A stretch of DNA of 64,000 nt from Lentinula raphanica. Lineage: Eukaryota; Basidiomycota; Agaricomycetes; Agaricales; Omphalotaceae. A model generated the notes under the pieces. The model searched no databases. It was not told the DNA's origin and saw only the letters and a program-made list of their open reading frames with translations. Below are positions 11,856-23,927 of this stretch, one piece after another; the first letter of the stretch is position 1, and the number at the start of each line of letters is the position of its first letter. The DNA lies in contig JANVFP010000034.1 in the NCBI GenBank assembly GCA_027919835.1, positions 372,001 through 436,000 on the forward strand, in the 5' to 3' direction. The position numbers and the translations under genes were made by a program.

Positions 11856-12898
11856 CGATGGGGGATTTTGGCAAAAGAATAATAAAATTTATGACTATGA
11901 GGTTGTCCGGTAAGGCGACCAGCGGCTTAACGTCAGAAAGGGATAATCAACTGGGGAGTAAAGCTTTCATTTCAGTGAGGTTTATATACCGCAAAAGAGC
12001 GGTATTTCTGTGGAAAATCGGGTCGATGCGTATCGTGTTGTGTCGTGTGATGATGGCTAATGATGGTGCTACGCTTGAACACCTTCGGACACAGCCTCAA
12101 GCCTCTCATCAGTGATAATATCGATAACTATGAGGGCATAGGAAAATCAGCGTGAAATGGTCGAGCTTGGTTTCGAAATCAGGCCTCAGCGCTCAGCTTC
12201 GGATGGGATCAATCCAGAAGATCATTATTATCTAGCCTAGAAATGTGGTGACGGTAAGTATCCTGAGTTGTACCGTAGTAGTAGGGACAATGCACACACC
12301 TTGGGATCCCAACCAACAGAAACAGTACCGGTACCATCCTCCCTTTATAACGTAGGGCCCTGTAGGCCTACCCATGACTCATCTCAAGAGTTCTAAAACC
12401 AGACACGACATCCAAACCAGCCTTCAAGCTTCAGCTTCAGGCCTCAGGCCCAGGCCCAGGGCTTAAGAGATGCGATTATTATGACTGGACCGAAGATAAT
12501 TTTGCGCTTTCAGAATTCAGTGGGGGCGTGGTACACTTGGCTTGTTCTTGTAGATTGTTGAAAACACAGAGTACATCGAGTTGTCGTCATCCTCTGCCTA
12601 AATAAAGCTTTGTAGACGCAGCCTTGGCAAGACAGGGAATTGAGGAACTAGAATCAACTTGGTTGGAACCTGGGAACTTGAAGTTGAAGTCAAGCTGGCA
12701 ATGGTGGCAGTTTTCTCATGATCATGTGGTTAGTGAGGTTTGGGCGCGAGCGTCTAGTACAGGCGCTAAACTTTCTTTTGATTTTCATCCTTTTCTGGGT
12801 TTTCATTTTCCTTCCTCTCCACACGCATCCTCTTCTTCCTAACCAATAATTCCTACTTCCTTAATCACCTTTCGCTTATATACCGTCTACAACATTCT
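11856..12898. other. divergent intergenic region
   Basis: This one-kilobase spacer lies between the repeat protein (-) and the GDT1-like gene (+). It includes a GC-rich simple stretch with AGGC/CCAGG copies near 12430-12465. I see no supported exon. A TATATA at about 12876-12882 is too close to the ATG at 12899 to assign confidently as a TATA box. Confidence 0.5.
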
Positions 12899-13991
12899 AT
12901 GACCACACCAACCTCCGATAATGTCCTCATCCCAACCGAACCAGAAGGAACGCTCTCCGCCCTCCTCCAATCCTTCGCCATGATCATCGTTTCCGAAGTC
13001 GGCGACAAAACCTTCCTCATCGCCGCCATCCTCGCCATGTCTAATCCACGCCTAGTCGTCTTCGCAGGCGCCTTTGGCTCCCTCGTCGCCATGTCCATCT
13101 TGTCCTCAGCCATGGGTCACATCCTCCCAACTCTCCTCCCGAGGCGCTGGACGCAGCTCGCAGCAGGGATTCTCTTCTTAGTCTTCGGCACGAAGATGTT
13201 TATAGAGGGAAGACAGATGAAAGCTGGGAATGAGAAGATACAGGAAGAGATGAAGGAGGCTGAGGAGGAAATCGAGGAAGACGAGGCGAGACATGAGGGT
13301 GTGGATGCTGAGGGACCTTATTCGGCTATGGACCGTGAAGATCATGATGGACACCTAGTGCCGCTGGCTGTAGTCGAAGCAGGACATAGTCCGGTTTTCG
13401 CTTCGCCAGATTCTAAACTCAAGCCTAAATCAAAACCAAAACGGTCGTTTGTCGAGGGTGCAAGGAATTTTTGTAGTTTTTTCCTTGGACCGGTGTTCGT
13501 CAAGGCTTTCGCGCTGACGTTTTTGGGCGAATGGGGAGACCGGAGTCAGATTGCGACGATTGCGTTGGGGGCTGCGCATGTATGTTTCTTTTCTCACCGC
13601 TTTATTCTCGTCGGATCCTCGCTATTTTTTCTTTACTTGTTCTCAATCCGACTTTGACTGAATTTCTTCTATTCTCATGTTCCCATGAATAGAACGCCTA
13701 CCTTGTCGCTCTCGGAACTATCATCGGTCATGGATGTTGTACCGCCGCAGCCGTTGTTGGTGGGAAATATGTGTCTACCAAGATATCGGCAAAACACAGT
13801 ACGTTCTCTTCCCTCTCGTCCTGACTTCCTCGTCGATTGCTGACTATCCAACTCCAATCCGTTTTCCAGTCACTCTCGGAGGTGCCGTCCTTTTCCTGCT
13901 CTTCGGAGTTTTATATCTGTACCAGGTTTTCATGGACTCCACCGCGGATGATGTGTCGATACCTATAATCAACCATCCGGAGGATACTTGA
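12899..13991 (+). CDS. GDT1: GDT1/TMEM165 family divalent cation transporter, 302 aa
   Basis: Three exons, 12899-13579, 13693-13798 and 13870-13991, give 303 codons. The UPF0016/GDT1 signature occurs twice: E-V-G-D-K-T at residues 33-38 and E-W-G-D-R-S at about 211-216. Each lies in a hydrophobic segment, and an acidic, highly charged cytosolic loop (about 105-190) separates them. Yeast Gdt1 is a Golgi Ca2+/Mn2+ transporter that supports glycosylation, and the same role is likely here. Six to seven membrane helices are visible. There is no convincing cleavable signal peptide at this start. An unseen upstream exon is possible but not required. Confidence 0.93.
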
Positions 13992-14542
13992 ACGGTCTCA
14001 AGATCTCCACGGTTCAAGATTCCTCTGCATTGAATGACATTGACTCGGATATATACTCAGTACACCTAATGACAGAAAAAAACATGAATCATGGATTGTC
14101 AAGTAACTCATGAAAAGTTAAAGTACCGGTATGTACTGCTCAGAGATCTCAGAAGGGTAGTAATCATGACATTGCAAACTGTGAATGAGTTGAAGCGTTG
14201 AAATTCGAAGGCAGCTTGGAACTTGAAGGAAAGGATTTGTTTGGATGTAAGCGCCTGTAAGCGCTCGAATTTGAACATTTTGATTGGTCAGTCTTACGGG
14301 CGCTATTTCACTTTCCAGTGTCTATTCTCTAAAACTCATTTGCCCGAACCGTCTTCCTCTCTCTTTTCCTTCATGCTCCCCGCTCGCGCGCGTATTTTCA
14401 GACTCAGTTGATCATCGAATCGTCCATGAACGCAATTATAAATATCAGGAAGGCATAATATTACAACGGGCATACAACATACTAACAACAACATACATAG
14501 GACATACATTCCTTTCGTCTCTTGTGTAGTACCATATGGACT
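13992..14542. other. convergent intergenic region
   Basis: This 550-bp region lies between the GDT1-like stop (+) and the stop of the small secreted protein (-). I see no coding exon. Confidence 0.5.
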
Positions 14543-15392
14543 CTATCGAATCTTTCCCGATGGCTCCTTTACATGAACAATCGACTCACCAAGATTGTCA
14601 TTGAATCGAGAACGAGCCGCTTCCTTCTCCGCTTCCTTCTCCGCTTCCTTCTTCGCTTCCTTCTCCGCTTCCTTCTCCAACTTCCGCTGCTTCTCCCAAA
14701 ACTGCGACCATTCATCACGATCGCAGCCATCGTATTTTTCCTGGAATGTAGCGTCATCCAGCTTCTTTGAGTGGAGATATATATCCAACCCAGGAGCCCG
14801 GGTGAACGTGACTCCTTGAAGCGGTTGCGATTGAGTAGGGGGAGATTCGGTAGACTCGAGATTGGATTCAGGATAGAGAACGTCTAGCGCTGCATTCAGT
14901 AGGGCTTGTGGATTAGCTGCCCACAGTTCCAACAGCTTATCCACAAGCACCCCCTGCAACTGCAGGACAGGCGGGAGAAATGTCAAAGTACCCAGATGAA
15001 CAGGATAAGCGAGATTCCCAATGGAGGAAGTGTCCAGCTTGAATTTGCATTTGTTGTCCTCTAGAATGGGCAACAAGCGCAGGTCACGCCTGAGCCGCAA
15101 TCTCCAATACAAAGGAGAATTATTGGAAATGTAGACGGTCTCGATACAAATCGTTCAAGGTATAAGGGCGGAGTAATACTATGAGCTGTAGGAACTTGTA
15201 TGAACAAGAGAATCAACGGGTTGTGACATTGATACTTGAGAAAAGCTCACGTGTTCTCGGAGCCTCCAGATGTGCAAGACTGCCTGTGTTTGGGTTATCA
15301 ACCGCCAATGGGGCAGCCATGACTACGTAGACCAAGTGTGAAGAGAGGAAGTATGCCGATAAGGAATATAGGGAAAGCAATAATAGGCGCAT
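14543..15392 (-). CDS. small secreted protein with EKEA repeats, about 219 aa
   Basis: Exon 1 (15392-15251) encodes a hydrophobic N-terminus (MRLLLLSLYSLSAYFLSS) that is a likely signal peptide ending near MAAP. It ends at a GTGAGC donor in phase 1. The large 3' open frame is joined best by an acceptor at 15061, giving exon 2 15060-14543 and 220 codons. That intron would be 190 nt, long for this genome, so an extra small exon is possible and the junction is provisional. The C-terminal third is a charged helix built from EKEA-type repeats, followed by a short tail. No known domain is recognised. It resembles the gene at 10204-11855 only in being a minus-strand secreted protein with internal repeats. 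Confidence 0.6.
14619..14686 (-). repeat. 12-bp coding microsatellite (EKEA/EKEAK)
   Basis: About five tandem copies of a 12-bp unit (CTTCCTTCTCCG on the plus strand) encode alternating Glu/Lys/Ala in the secreted protein. Such arrays change length easily by slippage. Confidence 0.8.
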
Positions 15393-16000
15393 TGGAATGA
15401 CTGAGGAACAAGTCAAGGGTGTTTCTTTAAGTCGTTGGTCTTGAACGCAACAAGAAGTAGCTTACCACGGTGGACAGTGGACCGAAATCTTTTTGGCAGA
15501 TGTAACTTGAACTTGGATGCAAGGTTGCTTGATTGCTCGAAGGACTGATCATAGGAATTTCAATGTGAATAAGGATATTAGCTTTGAGATCGAGAGAAAA
15601 TACGTATATACCCACTGAAAGAAAAGAGATTTGATAAAGATGACTAGTAGAGGTGAAACGGATGAACGACTGAGGTTGGTATGAACTACGCGAACGTGAA
15701 AAAAGGAACCCTTTCAGTTTCGGAATACAAACGAAATGTAGATGACCTACATGCTTGCCAGCAAGAGAAGAAAGATTCGACCAGCGATTCTTGTTTAAGC
15801 AACCTTGACGTACTGGATCCAGAGCCACATTCAGAGAGCGTCAAACGAAATTGAGGGGGCATGCACATACCAGATGATGGATGTTACGGTTAGAGGTTGA
15901 AAAAAAGGCTGTGTCGAGTATGCATCCCGTTTGTTTCCGGATCGAATCGGAGGCATATTGGGCATATTGAGATGCGACGGTACAAGTATCGAGAGCCTAT
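15393..16000. other. intergenic, no gene recognised
   Basis: This region is the upstream region of the small secreted protein. Overlapping short open frames on the minus strand (15427-15868) have no domain, no signal peptide and no good splice partner. I leave them uncalled. Confidence 0.45.
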
Positions 16001-16455
16001 AGGACCCCCGGCAGCCCACCAAAATGTTTGCGCCCTCGCAAGCTCACTTTTACCCGAACCAAAAATCAGCCAAAAATTGCCATTTTTACCCGAATTTGAC
16101 CCAGGGCTTGCTGAAGACCTCATTTTTACCCGATTTTAGGCTCCAGCTGAGGTAGTATGAGCGCTTAAAGGTGCTCGAACATCTACAAAATTTGCTCAGT
16201 ATGTGGCTAATGAGCTTTTTCAGAAGATTTGATGTTGTTCAGAAACTGTAATGCCCACCTTGAGTGCAGGATGAGTACGTGAGGTGAATCTATGTTCTGG
16301 TAGCCTCCTGCCAGCCATTTTTACCCGAATTTAGGCGCGGAGATTTCGAAATTTTTGGGCCATTTTTACCCGAACTGGGCGCCGAGTTCTTCTCAAGAGA
16401 CCCCCCATTTTTACCAGAACGCGAACAGAGGTTTTAGTGGGCTGCCGGGGGTCCT
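16001..16455. mobile_element. hAT-like MITE, 455 bp, 19-bp TIRs, 8-bp TSD
   Basis: The left end AGGACCCCCGGCAGCCCAC (16001-16019) is the exact reverse complement of 16437-16455. The flanking 8 bp GAGCCTAT occur directly on both sides (15993-16000 and 16456-16463), a perfect target-site duplication. An 8-bp duplication with short TIRs is typical of hAT (also P-type) transposons. The element has no coding capacity. Internally it holds six copies of ATTTTTACCCGAA-like sequence in one orientation. It sits about 330 bp beyond the ELP6 stop. Confidence 0.9.
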
Positions 16456-16786
16456 GAGCCTATCTAACGGGCTCAGGCTCAAATAACGCAGTGTGTCACT
16501 CCAGGTCAATCCGCGGCGAGTCCATCGGTAGTGCTACCTCTGACAATGAACCGTTGATTATGTCAATGGACCTCAGTAAGCAGTGGAAAGCCAAACTGCT
16601 TCGACGAGTCAGACCAAATTCCACATGTGAGTCCAACTCAATTCCAAAAGTGTGGGAGCGTGGGTTAAAGTCGAATTACGCTGGATTTTGGCAATATGTT
16701 GGGAACGAGTGGGAGGATAAGGGGAACGAACGGGTGCGGAGAGTAGCTGGAGAACGTTCACAACGAGTAGATTGGGTTAGATTGGG

Positions 16787-17862
16787 TTATAACACTCCTC
16801 GACTACTCCCACGTTCGAAAAACACCGCGGCTCCATCCGTCAGTCTGTAGTGTAACGCTGAGCTCCTCTGTCTGGTCTTGACCGCCGTGGTAGTTGATTG
16901 CGAGAACGCGTTCGGTCCATGATGTAGCGCGACCTAAAAGAATTACGGAAATGAGTATGTAATGCGTGTGGTAACTAAGACAAATAGAATGAAAGAGAAC
17001 ACAATGGACAAGGACCAGCTCACCTGCCCACTAACATCCCCACTCCTCCCACTAGTCAACGGTTGGACGTCTAAGTGGTATGTACACAGAGAATAAAGAT
17101 GTCGGAACAGTGGATCGAGTTCTCCTGGAGTCACGACGATATGATGTCGGATAACCAACGTAGCTTGGTTCTATAGTAACATAGCGTTCCAACATTTTTT
17201 TGCGTTAGAACCAAAAATCCATGTATTCACATAAACCTTGGGTAAAACTCACCTTGATACACAAAGCTCTGAGAGCTCGACACAATCTAACTATCTCCAT
17301 CATCTCATACCCTATCCATTCCAATACACTCACATCATCCAAAATCACCAATGCACCGGCACCAGCGCCGCGGTGCGTAGTATCGTGTTTTGTGGCCGTC
17401 GTCTCCTCGAATTGCTCGAAAAGCGACGCGACTTGTTTGAACAACGCATTGAACGGGTTTCCACCTTGTCCTTTTTCTCCTTTGACCTCGGTTCGAGCTC
17501 GAGGTATAGAAGAACTCATATCAACAAAATGAACCGTCTTGGCCGCTATCTGTTGCGAAAGGTTCACATTCTGTGGGGTCAACAGTCAGTTTCGCTTTGA
17601 CAAAATCTCATCGATCATTGATCATCTCTAGAAGGAATCAACGAACAGATTTGGCCAAAATAGCATCCCATCTGGATATGTGCTGGCCAGTAGAGATAAC
17701 GACGCGAAGACGGGAGGATCTTTGTTGGTTTTGGGTTTGTTTGATATGAGAGATGAGGGATCTATACAGCGCAAAGTCGCTTGGAGAGTGGAGCTGGTCG
17801 GTGATGAGGAGGATGATATCTTTTGGGATATCAAGGAGATCAAAGGGGGATGACAAGGACAT
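16787..17862 (-). CDS. ELP6: Elongator complex subunit ELP6, 275 aa
   Basis: Four exons on the minus strand, 17862-17647, 17570-17253, 17170-17024 and 16933-16787, all joined in phase 0 (276 codons). The protein starts SSPFDLLDIPKDIILLITDQ, has a RecA-like core with GALVILDDVSVLEWIG and LVIRHHIVV, and ends LHYRLTDGAAVFFERGSSRGVL. These are characteristic of ELP6. With Elp4 and Elp5, ELP6 forms the hexameric RecA-like ring of Elongator, needed for tRNA wobble-uridine modification. Length matches the family (about 265-280). An upstream in-frame ATG at 17997 would add 45 residues not expected in the family, so 17862 is preferred. Confidence 0.93.
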
Positions 17863-19538
17863 CGAGAACGGTCCTACAAGGTGATAGTCTGATGAGGAGT
17901 GTAAGCGCTCAAATTGGGGAATTTTCAATTGAGTCTGACCGGCGCTAAATACCGAAATCGTCTTCACACCGCTTGCCACCACTGCTGTGTACTTCAACGT
18001 TAACTTGGTGCTGTTAGTATGGTATAAAGGTAAGATATCTCATTCAAGTCATCCAACAACCAGCTTGCAACAACATTGACACTCTTTGGCCCTCTGATAG
18101 GCTTATTTTGTGTAGAACTCAAAGCTTCATTGTTCAAAGCTTCAATATTCAGCACTCATAGCTTCGAGCTTCAACGTCAACGCTCATTTCTTCGACACTT
18201 TTCGTCTTCTTCTTCCGAAGTTCATCCATCTCACTTTCCCGTCCACCAAAGGTTCCGGTCATGCGTACTTAAGGAATCCGAGTTCGACTACAAACAGGTT
18301 ATTACTACAACAATCGGAAGCAACAGCTTGCGATAGTTGGCCAGTTCTGACGGACACTACTTGCGTTCATCTCTTTCCCATTCTGACAGTGAATCTGATG
18401 CTTTAGTGATGCTCCTAACATAAATTGTCGAGATATGTCACTGAAACTTGAGAGCAAAAGGTACTTGGGCACTTCCGACGACTCAGGATCGTGTCCAACC
18501 ATCAAACTAACTTCTTTCGTCAAACACATAGGTCACCGCTGGGCTATGGTTCGGTATCGCGCAGACGACTCTGTGGGGCTTTTGAACATATTGTTGATAT
18601 CAATACTTCCAGTAACCCAGAAGGCTAGGGAAGTCTTTCCCTTGTATTCCATAACTACCTCGAGTACTTGATGGTAAAGGTAGAACATTTCCTCACAAAT
18701 CCAACAGTCAAATGACGTTGTCAACCCTCTAGATCTTTGCCCTTCCGATATGTTCATCTCGTGCAGACTTCAAATCTTTGACGCTTCGACACTTGCGCGC
18801 TTTACCTCAGCTCCTTCTCCCCTTCCCGTCAGCCAAAGGGTCGATTGACAACACGTCCGACTACACACGGATTTATAGAACTCGAGAAACAGAACATAAC
18901 AGAACGCGAGACAGACTGCTCTCCTCAGTCGGAGACATCCTGTTGCTAGACCGAAGCATCTCGACAAACTGCATGCACACATAGTTGTCAATCTATGTTA
19001 CTCTATGTCCGGTTTCTGCATGATTCCTGTTAGCCGTTTGAGTCAATCGGGTCGAAAACTCAAAGCTGTATTCAGGTGTACTCCATGCCCGGTCCGTGAT
19101 AGGATTATCGAACTACCACGGTTATACGTCGTATGTTGTACTATGGAGCTCTTTCGAGCGTTCTACTCAACGGTGAGTTCGAACATCCCAACGATTCCAC
19201 CGAAGTGATCTACCTTCTGACTTCCGAACCTTGGACATCTCGGCCTTCGGTCAGGCTATACTCTAAACCCAGGAATCAAGACATCTTTCGGATTCTCAAA
19301 TCCCAACAGTTTTCCCAACACCATCTTAGGTCCGGCTTCCGTCTCGCATCTATTGATATCAAGCAAATTCGCGAATCAGCTCACGCTTTCAGTCTGCGAT
19401 TTGCTATCCGGGGTAGATATTACTACGCTACTCACGAATGAATGTATACTTTGTTGGGGGAGGGACCTATATAAGAAGCAAACCGCATGATGCTTCGATT
19501 TCCTCCATACTTCATTGCCTTAAAGCATTCTTGCCTCA
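17863..19538. other. divergent intergenic region, no gene recognised
   Basis: This 1.7-kb region lies between ELP6 (-) and the adenylate-forming reductase (+). It contains only short frames without domains or coherent splice chains. Around 18080-18240 there is a run of AAGCTTC/AGCTTCAA-like words resembling the one at 3550-3750; its meaning is unclear. Confidence 0.45.
19468..19475 (+). promoter_or_regulatory. TATA box of the adenylate-forming reductase
   Basis: TATATAAG lies 71 bp upstream of the ATG at 19539, at a normal distance for a core promoter in this genome. Confidence 0.5.
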
Positions 19539-22500
19539 ATGTCTCTCGTCGTAAAACCCAACAGGTCGAACTTCATCACCGTTCCCGAGCTCCTTCGCTT
19601 CCAGCTCGAGAATAACCCTACCCATCCAGCTTTTGTCTTTGCTCCTGAATCCGAACTTGGCGAAACCGAGGACTCACTGACCAAGATCACCTTCTTGGAA
19701 TACGTCCGCGCCGCTCATCGTGCAGCGCATCTCGTTCGACCCTTGAATCGCTCTGGATCTGGAGCAATACCGGACAGAGCGGTTGTAGGCTTGGTGGCCC
19801 TTCTTGATAATCATGTGTATCAGACTGTCGTGGCCGGGATCATGCAAGCTGGTTTAGTGGTGAGTCTTTCTATCAGCCACTACTATCCATCATGATAATC
19901 GAATCAATCAATCGACGGTCTTATGATCTAGCCTCTGTTGATCTCACCCCGTCTCCCTCCCGCCGCAGTGATCAATCTGCTCAAGTTGTCTGGATCACAT
20001 CGATTGCTCATCACTGGGACTACCTTACGCGATCTGTTGCATGGAATCAAGGAACAGTTGTCGTCTGAAGCGCAGGACGGACGCCCGTACGAGGTGACCT
20101 TTGCAGAGGCCCCTTCGTTGAACGAACTGTACCCAAAACTTGGAAATGAGAAAGGCGAAGATGTGTTTGGGCAGGAGTATCCTTGGCTAAGAGAACATTC
20201 TACGCCACACCAAACAGCGGTGTATCTCCACTCTTCTGGTAGCACTGGGCTCCCCAAAGCTATCCCTGTCACACACGGTGCAATGCTCTATTCCTTTCGT
20301 AAGTCGTTGTTACTATACCTGAGCCAATCAATGATCTGCCACTCAACGTCTCTCTCCATAATCACTGTGATGTTACAGACTCTGTTCTCTCCGCCTACTC
20401 GACTTACAAAAACTACGAAGTCCCTCTCCAAATCGGCGCTGTAGCCTTACCCCCCTTCCACGTCATGGCCTTCTTCACCCAGCTCATCGCCCCCCTCTAC
20501 GCATCCATCACCATCGGTCTCTTCCCTCCCAAAGTCACTACACCCGATTCCCTCCCTATGCTTGCCACACCGGAGGACGCCATTAAACACGTCCAGCTCA
20601 CCCGGTCCAACTCGGCCGTGTTCGTCCCGACGTTCTTGCAGATCTATTCCAAAGACAAGCGTTATGTGGATATCCTGAGCGGGATGGAGAACGTGGTGTA
20701 CTCGGGAGGACCGCTCGCGCCTGCGACGGGGGATTATCTCGTGGCGTGTGGGGTCAGGCTGAAGCAGGTGTATGGATTGACGGAGGTGGGGTTGCCGATT
20801 ATGATGACGCTGGAGGAGGGGTATGAAGATTGGGCTTGGGTGAGGTTTGAGGAGCGGGCGGAGGAGCAGTATATTAGATGGGCACCGCTTGGGGATGGAA
20901 CGTTTGAGTTACATATTTTGGTAAGCCTTTCAAAGTCCTTTCTTTCTTTCCTATTTACACTTATGTCGAACGTATGTCTGTTGATAGACAACCGATAGAT
21001 GGAGACCTGCAGTAGAGAACTTGCCGGATGTACCTGGATATGCGACATCGGATATCTTCTTGCCTCATCCGACTAAGCCTGGGTTATGGCAGATGTACGC
21101 TTTCTTTGGTGTTTTGACCTTCCAAATGTGAGCTCACTCTGAGATGCCGCGTTCTTTCACTTGTAGTGCCGGACGAACAGACGATGTGATTATCCATGCG
21201 TCTGGTGAGAAAACGACGGCTCTTCCAATGTGAGAAAATTTATCATGCGAAATGGGGCATACTTACACTTAACTTGTCCATTGTAGTGAGCATGTCGTTA
21301 TACAGAGCCCACTGTGAGTTCCACCTCTTTATATAAGGATTTCAAATTTCGATGTTCGTCTGTCTGACCATTCTCTCAGGATCCAAGGTGCAGTGGTGTT
21401 TGGCCGACAACGCGACCAAGCAGGAATTTTGATTGAACCCAAGCCCGAGAACCAGATAGATGTGAAGGACGATGCCGCCGTTTCTCGCTTCAGAAATCAA
21501 ATATGGTACGTCTTTATGGTACTCGATGCACATCATGGTCTTGTCCACTTCGGTTTGCTCAATATCATGTCTTCATCATCAACACAGGCCGGCCATTGAA
21601 CAGGCTAACGAGATTTCCCCAGCCTACTCGAAAATCTACAAAGAGATGATACTCATAACCTCAGCAGACAAGCCACTTCCCCGAGCTGCCAAAGGGACTG
21701 TGATGAGAAAGGCGACGTATGCTCTCTATGAGAAAGAGATTAATCAGATGTAGGTGTTATCATCTTCAGTACATCAAGACGAGATCAAAGCTGAGGGCAT
21801 ACTCCAGATATGAAGCAGTAGAATCAAACGCCAGCAGTGGTAGCGTGGCACCTCCTTCGACTTGGGAAGTGCAGGATATCCGGAACTGGGTTATGACCCA
21901 GGTGGTGGAGCTTTGTGGAAACAGATTGGAACTATCGGACGATTTGTTCGAACATGGGGTTGATAGGTGAGTGTCATCCGAGTCGTTTGCCAAGTGTATC
22001 TCCCGAACGGACGAGTTGATCGGTGCACATAGTCTTTCTGCTACCGTTCTTCGCCTACGGATAACAGGGGCTCTGCGCGCCTCCGAAGATGAATCCATAC
22101 GGAAAGCCTCGAGACAAATAGATCAAACGACGGTATACAAACACCCTACGGTCGAAGGCCTTGCGAACTTCATCGTGGGCTTAATTAATAACTCTGGAGA
22201 AGACACCGATCCCACTATTGCGATCTCGAGAATGATCTCGAAGTACTCCCAAGGACTCGATACACCAATTCAGACCGTACCGAACGGCACTCATTCTTCA
22301 AATACCCACCAACATGCTGTCCTTCTTACAGGTTCCACTGGAAATTTAGGTGCCCAAATGCTCGCTTCGTTGCTTATGAATGACAGCGTGGCTCGGGTGT
22401 ATACCTTGAACAGATCGTCAGCACGAATGTCGCTGCTGGATAGGCATAAAGAGCGGTTCGAGGATAAGGCCCTCGATGTTGACCTTCTGTCCTCCAAGAA

Positions 22501-23736
22501 GTTGGTGTTCCTTGAAGGAGAAGCGTCACAGTCACGCTTAGGTCTTACGGACGAATTGTACAATGAGGTGCGCTGACCACAATGCCCAATCCCTTTTCAA
22601 CTTTTTCATGACTTTTGGTGCAGCTTCTACAAAATGTGACGATCATCATACACAACGCATGGAGGCTCGACTTCAATCTGGCACTGTCCTCTTTCGAGCC
22701 GCACATTCGCGGGACACGGAACCTCATCGATTTCGCGCGAGCATCCAATCATGCAACATCCGTACGTCTCTTGTTCACCTCCTCAATCGCAGCCACACAA
22801 TCTTGGAACACGGCAACGCAAGGAGCATATCCTGATCATATTGATCCCGATCCTCGGTTCGCAGTTGGGGGAGGTTACGGAGAGAGCAAGTACGTTACGG
22901 AAAGGGTATGGTTTCTGTTTAGATTTCATCCTGGATTCTGCTTGTCTCATCCGTCTTCCACTACTACTTTTCAGATTCTACAAAACAGTGGTTTGAATGT
23001 CTCGATTCTACGAATTGGACAAATCAGTGGTGGCAAGCCCAATGGTGCTTGGGCGACGAGCGACTGGTTCCCAATGGTGGTTAAATCGAGTTTGAATTTG
23101 AATATGCTTCCGGATGCTCATGGGGTACGTTGACTCTTTGCAGCAGTGCTTGCATCGCGTACCTAATGTTTTTGTTTGCCTATAGCTGGTATCATGGGCA
23201 CCTATGGATGCCATCTCAGACGCCATTATAGATGTAGCTTTCACACCAGGAGAATTACCTGTAGTGGTCAATCTAGTCCACCCAACACCGGTCTCCTGGA
23301 CATCCATGATAGATACTGTCCGAACAGCTTTGATATCAGTGAAACACCTAGACTCAAACGCTCTACCGTTGGTAACATTTTCAAAATGGGTTGCTACCTT
23401 AGAAGACGCAGGAAAGAGCAAAATTGCAACCACCGATCAAGCATTGGCTGAGTCGGTGAGTTCGTGCGCTGATGCGATATTTCCTCATGTATATTTCTCT
23501 GACTATTGCTCCAGCCTGCGTTGAAAATCCTCATTTTCCTCCAACATATGGCCCAGGGCGATGAGCTTGTAGCAAAAGCTAGTAGGGATCCTAACGCTGT
23601 TGAAGCAGCAGGATTATCCACTTTGGACACAACTAATGCTGTTCGGATTAGTCCTAGAATGAGGGAGCTGGAACCAATCGGGCCCATTGATTCAGAGCTC
23701 TGGATAGACTACTGGATGAAGAAAGGATTCTTATAA
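19539..23736 (+). CDS. adenylate-forming reductase (A-T-R, NRPS-like), 1110 aa
   Basis: Fourteen exons: 19539-19859, 19932-20298, 20379-20920, 20988-21094, 21167-21229, 21287-21313, 21380-21505, 21588-21749, 21808-21966, 22033-22567, 22624-22905, 22975-23124, 23186-23455 and 23515-23736; these sum to 1111 codons. The adenylation domain (about 1-570) has HSSGSTGLPK near residue 207 and YGLTEVG. The thiolation domain has HGVDSL, with the phosphopantetheine serine at 625 restored exactly by the exon 9-10 splice. The reductase domain (from about 720) has TGSTGNLGAQ for NADPH binding and the short-chain dehydrogenase motif YGESK near 887-891. Such enzymes activate an aryl or amino acid as AMP ester, load it on the carrier and release it as an aldehyde. 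The substrate cannot be read from sequence. There is no condensation domain and no biosynthetic cluster next door. Confidence 0.95.
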
Positions 23737-23927
23737 AGCGCTCCACTGTACCCTTGAGGGCGTACAATACATTCGAATCGCTTGTACAGTAGGAATAACT
23801 TTCGGACTGATCTACATACTTATGAACTTCCTGGGTTTCATGGGTGCGAATTAGCGGCGGGAAAACACCAATCCGATCCAAGCAGTTCGGTAATCGACAT
23901 GTACATCATCGTTAGAAGTTCACGAAA

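Noticed and set aside
15427..15868. Two overlapping minus-strand open frames as a gene
   Set aside because: They have no domain, no signal peptide and no coherent splice partners, and they overlap each other in different frames.
18076..18336. Heat-shock-element array in the AAGCTTC-rich stretch
   Set aside because: The words do not keep the regular alternating GAA/TTC 5-bp spacing needed for heat-shock factor; I only note the repeated texture.
19133..19441. 102-codon frame just before the adenylate-forming reductase
   Set aside because: No domain, and its end overlaps the region of the reductase promoter with its TATA box. It could not be joined in phase to anything.
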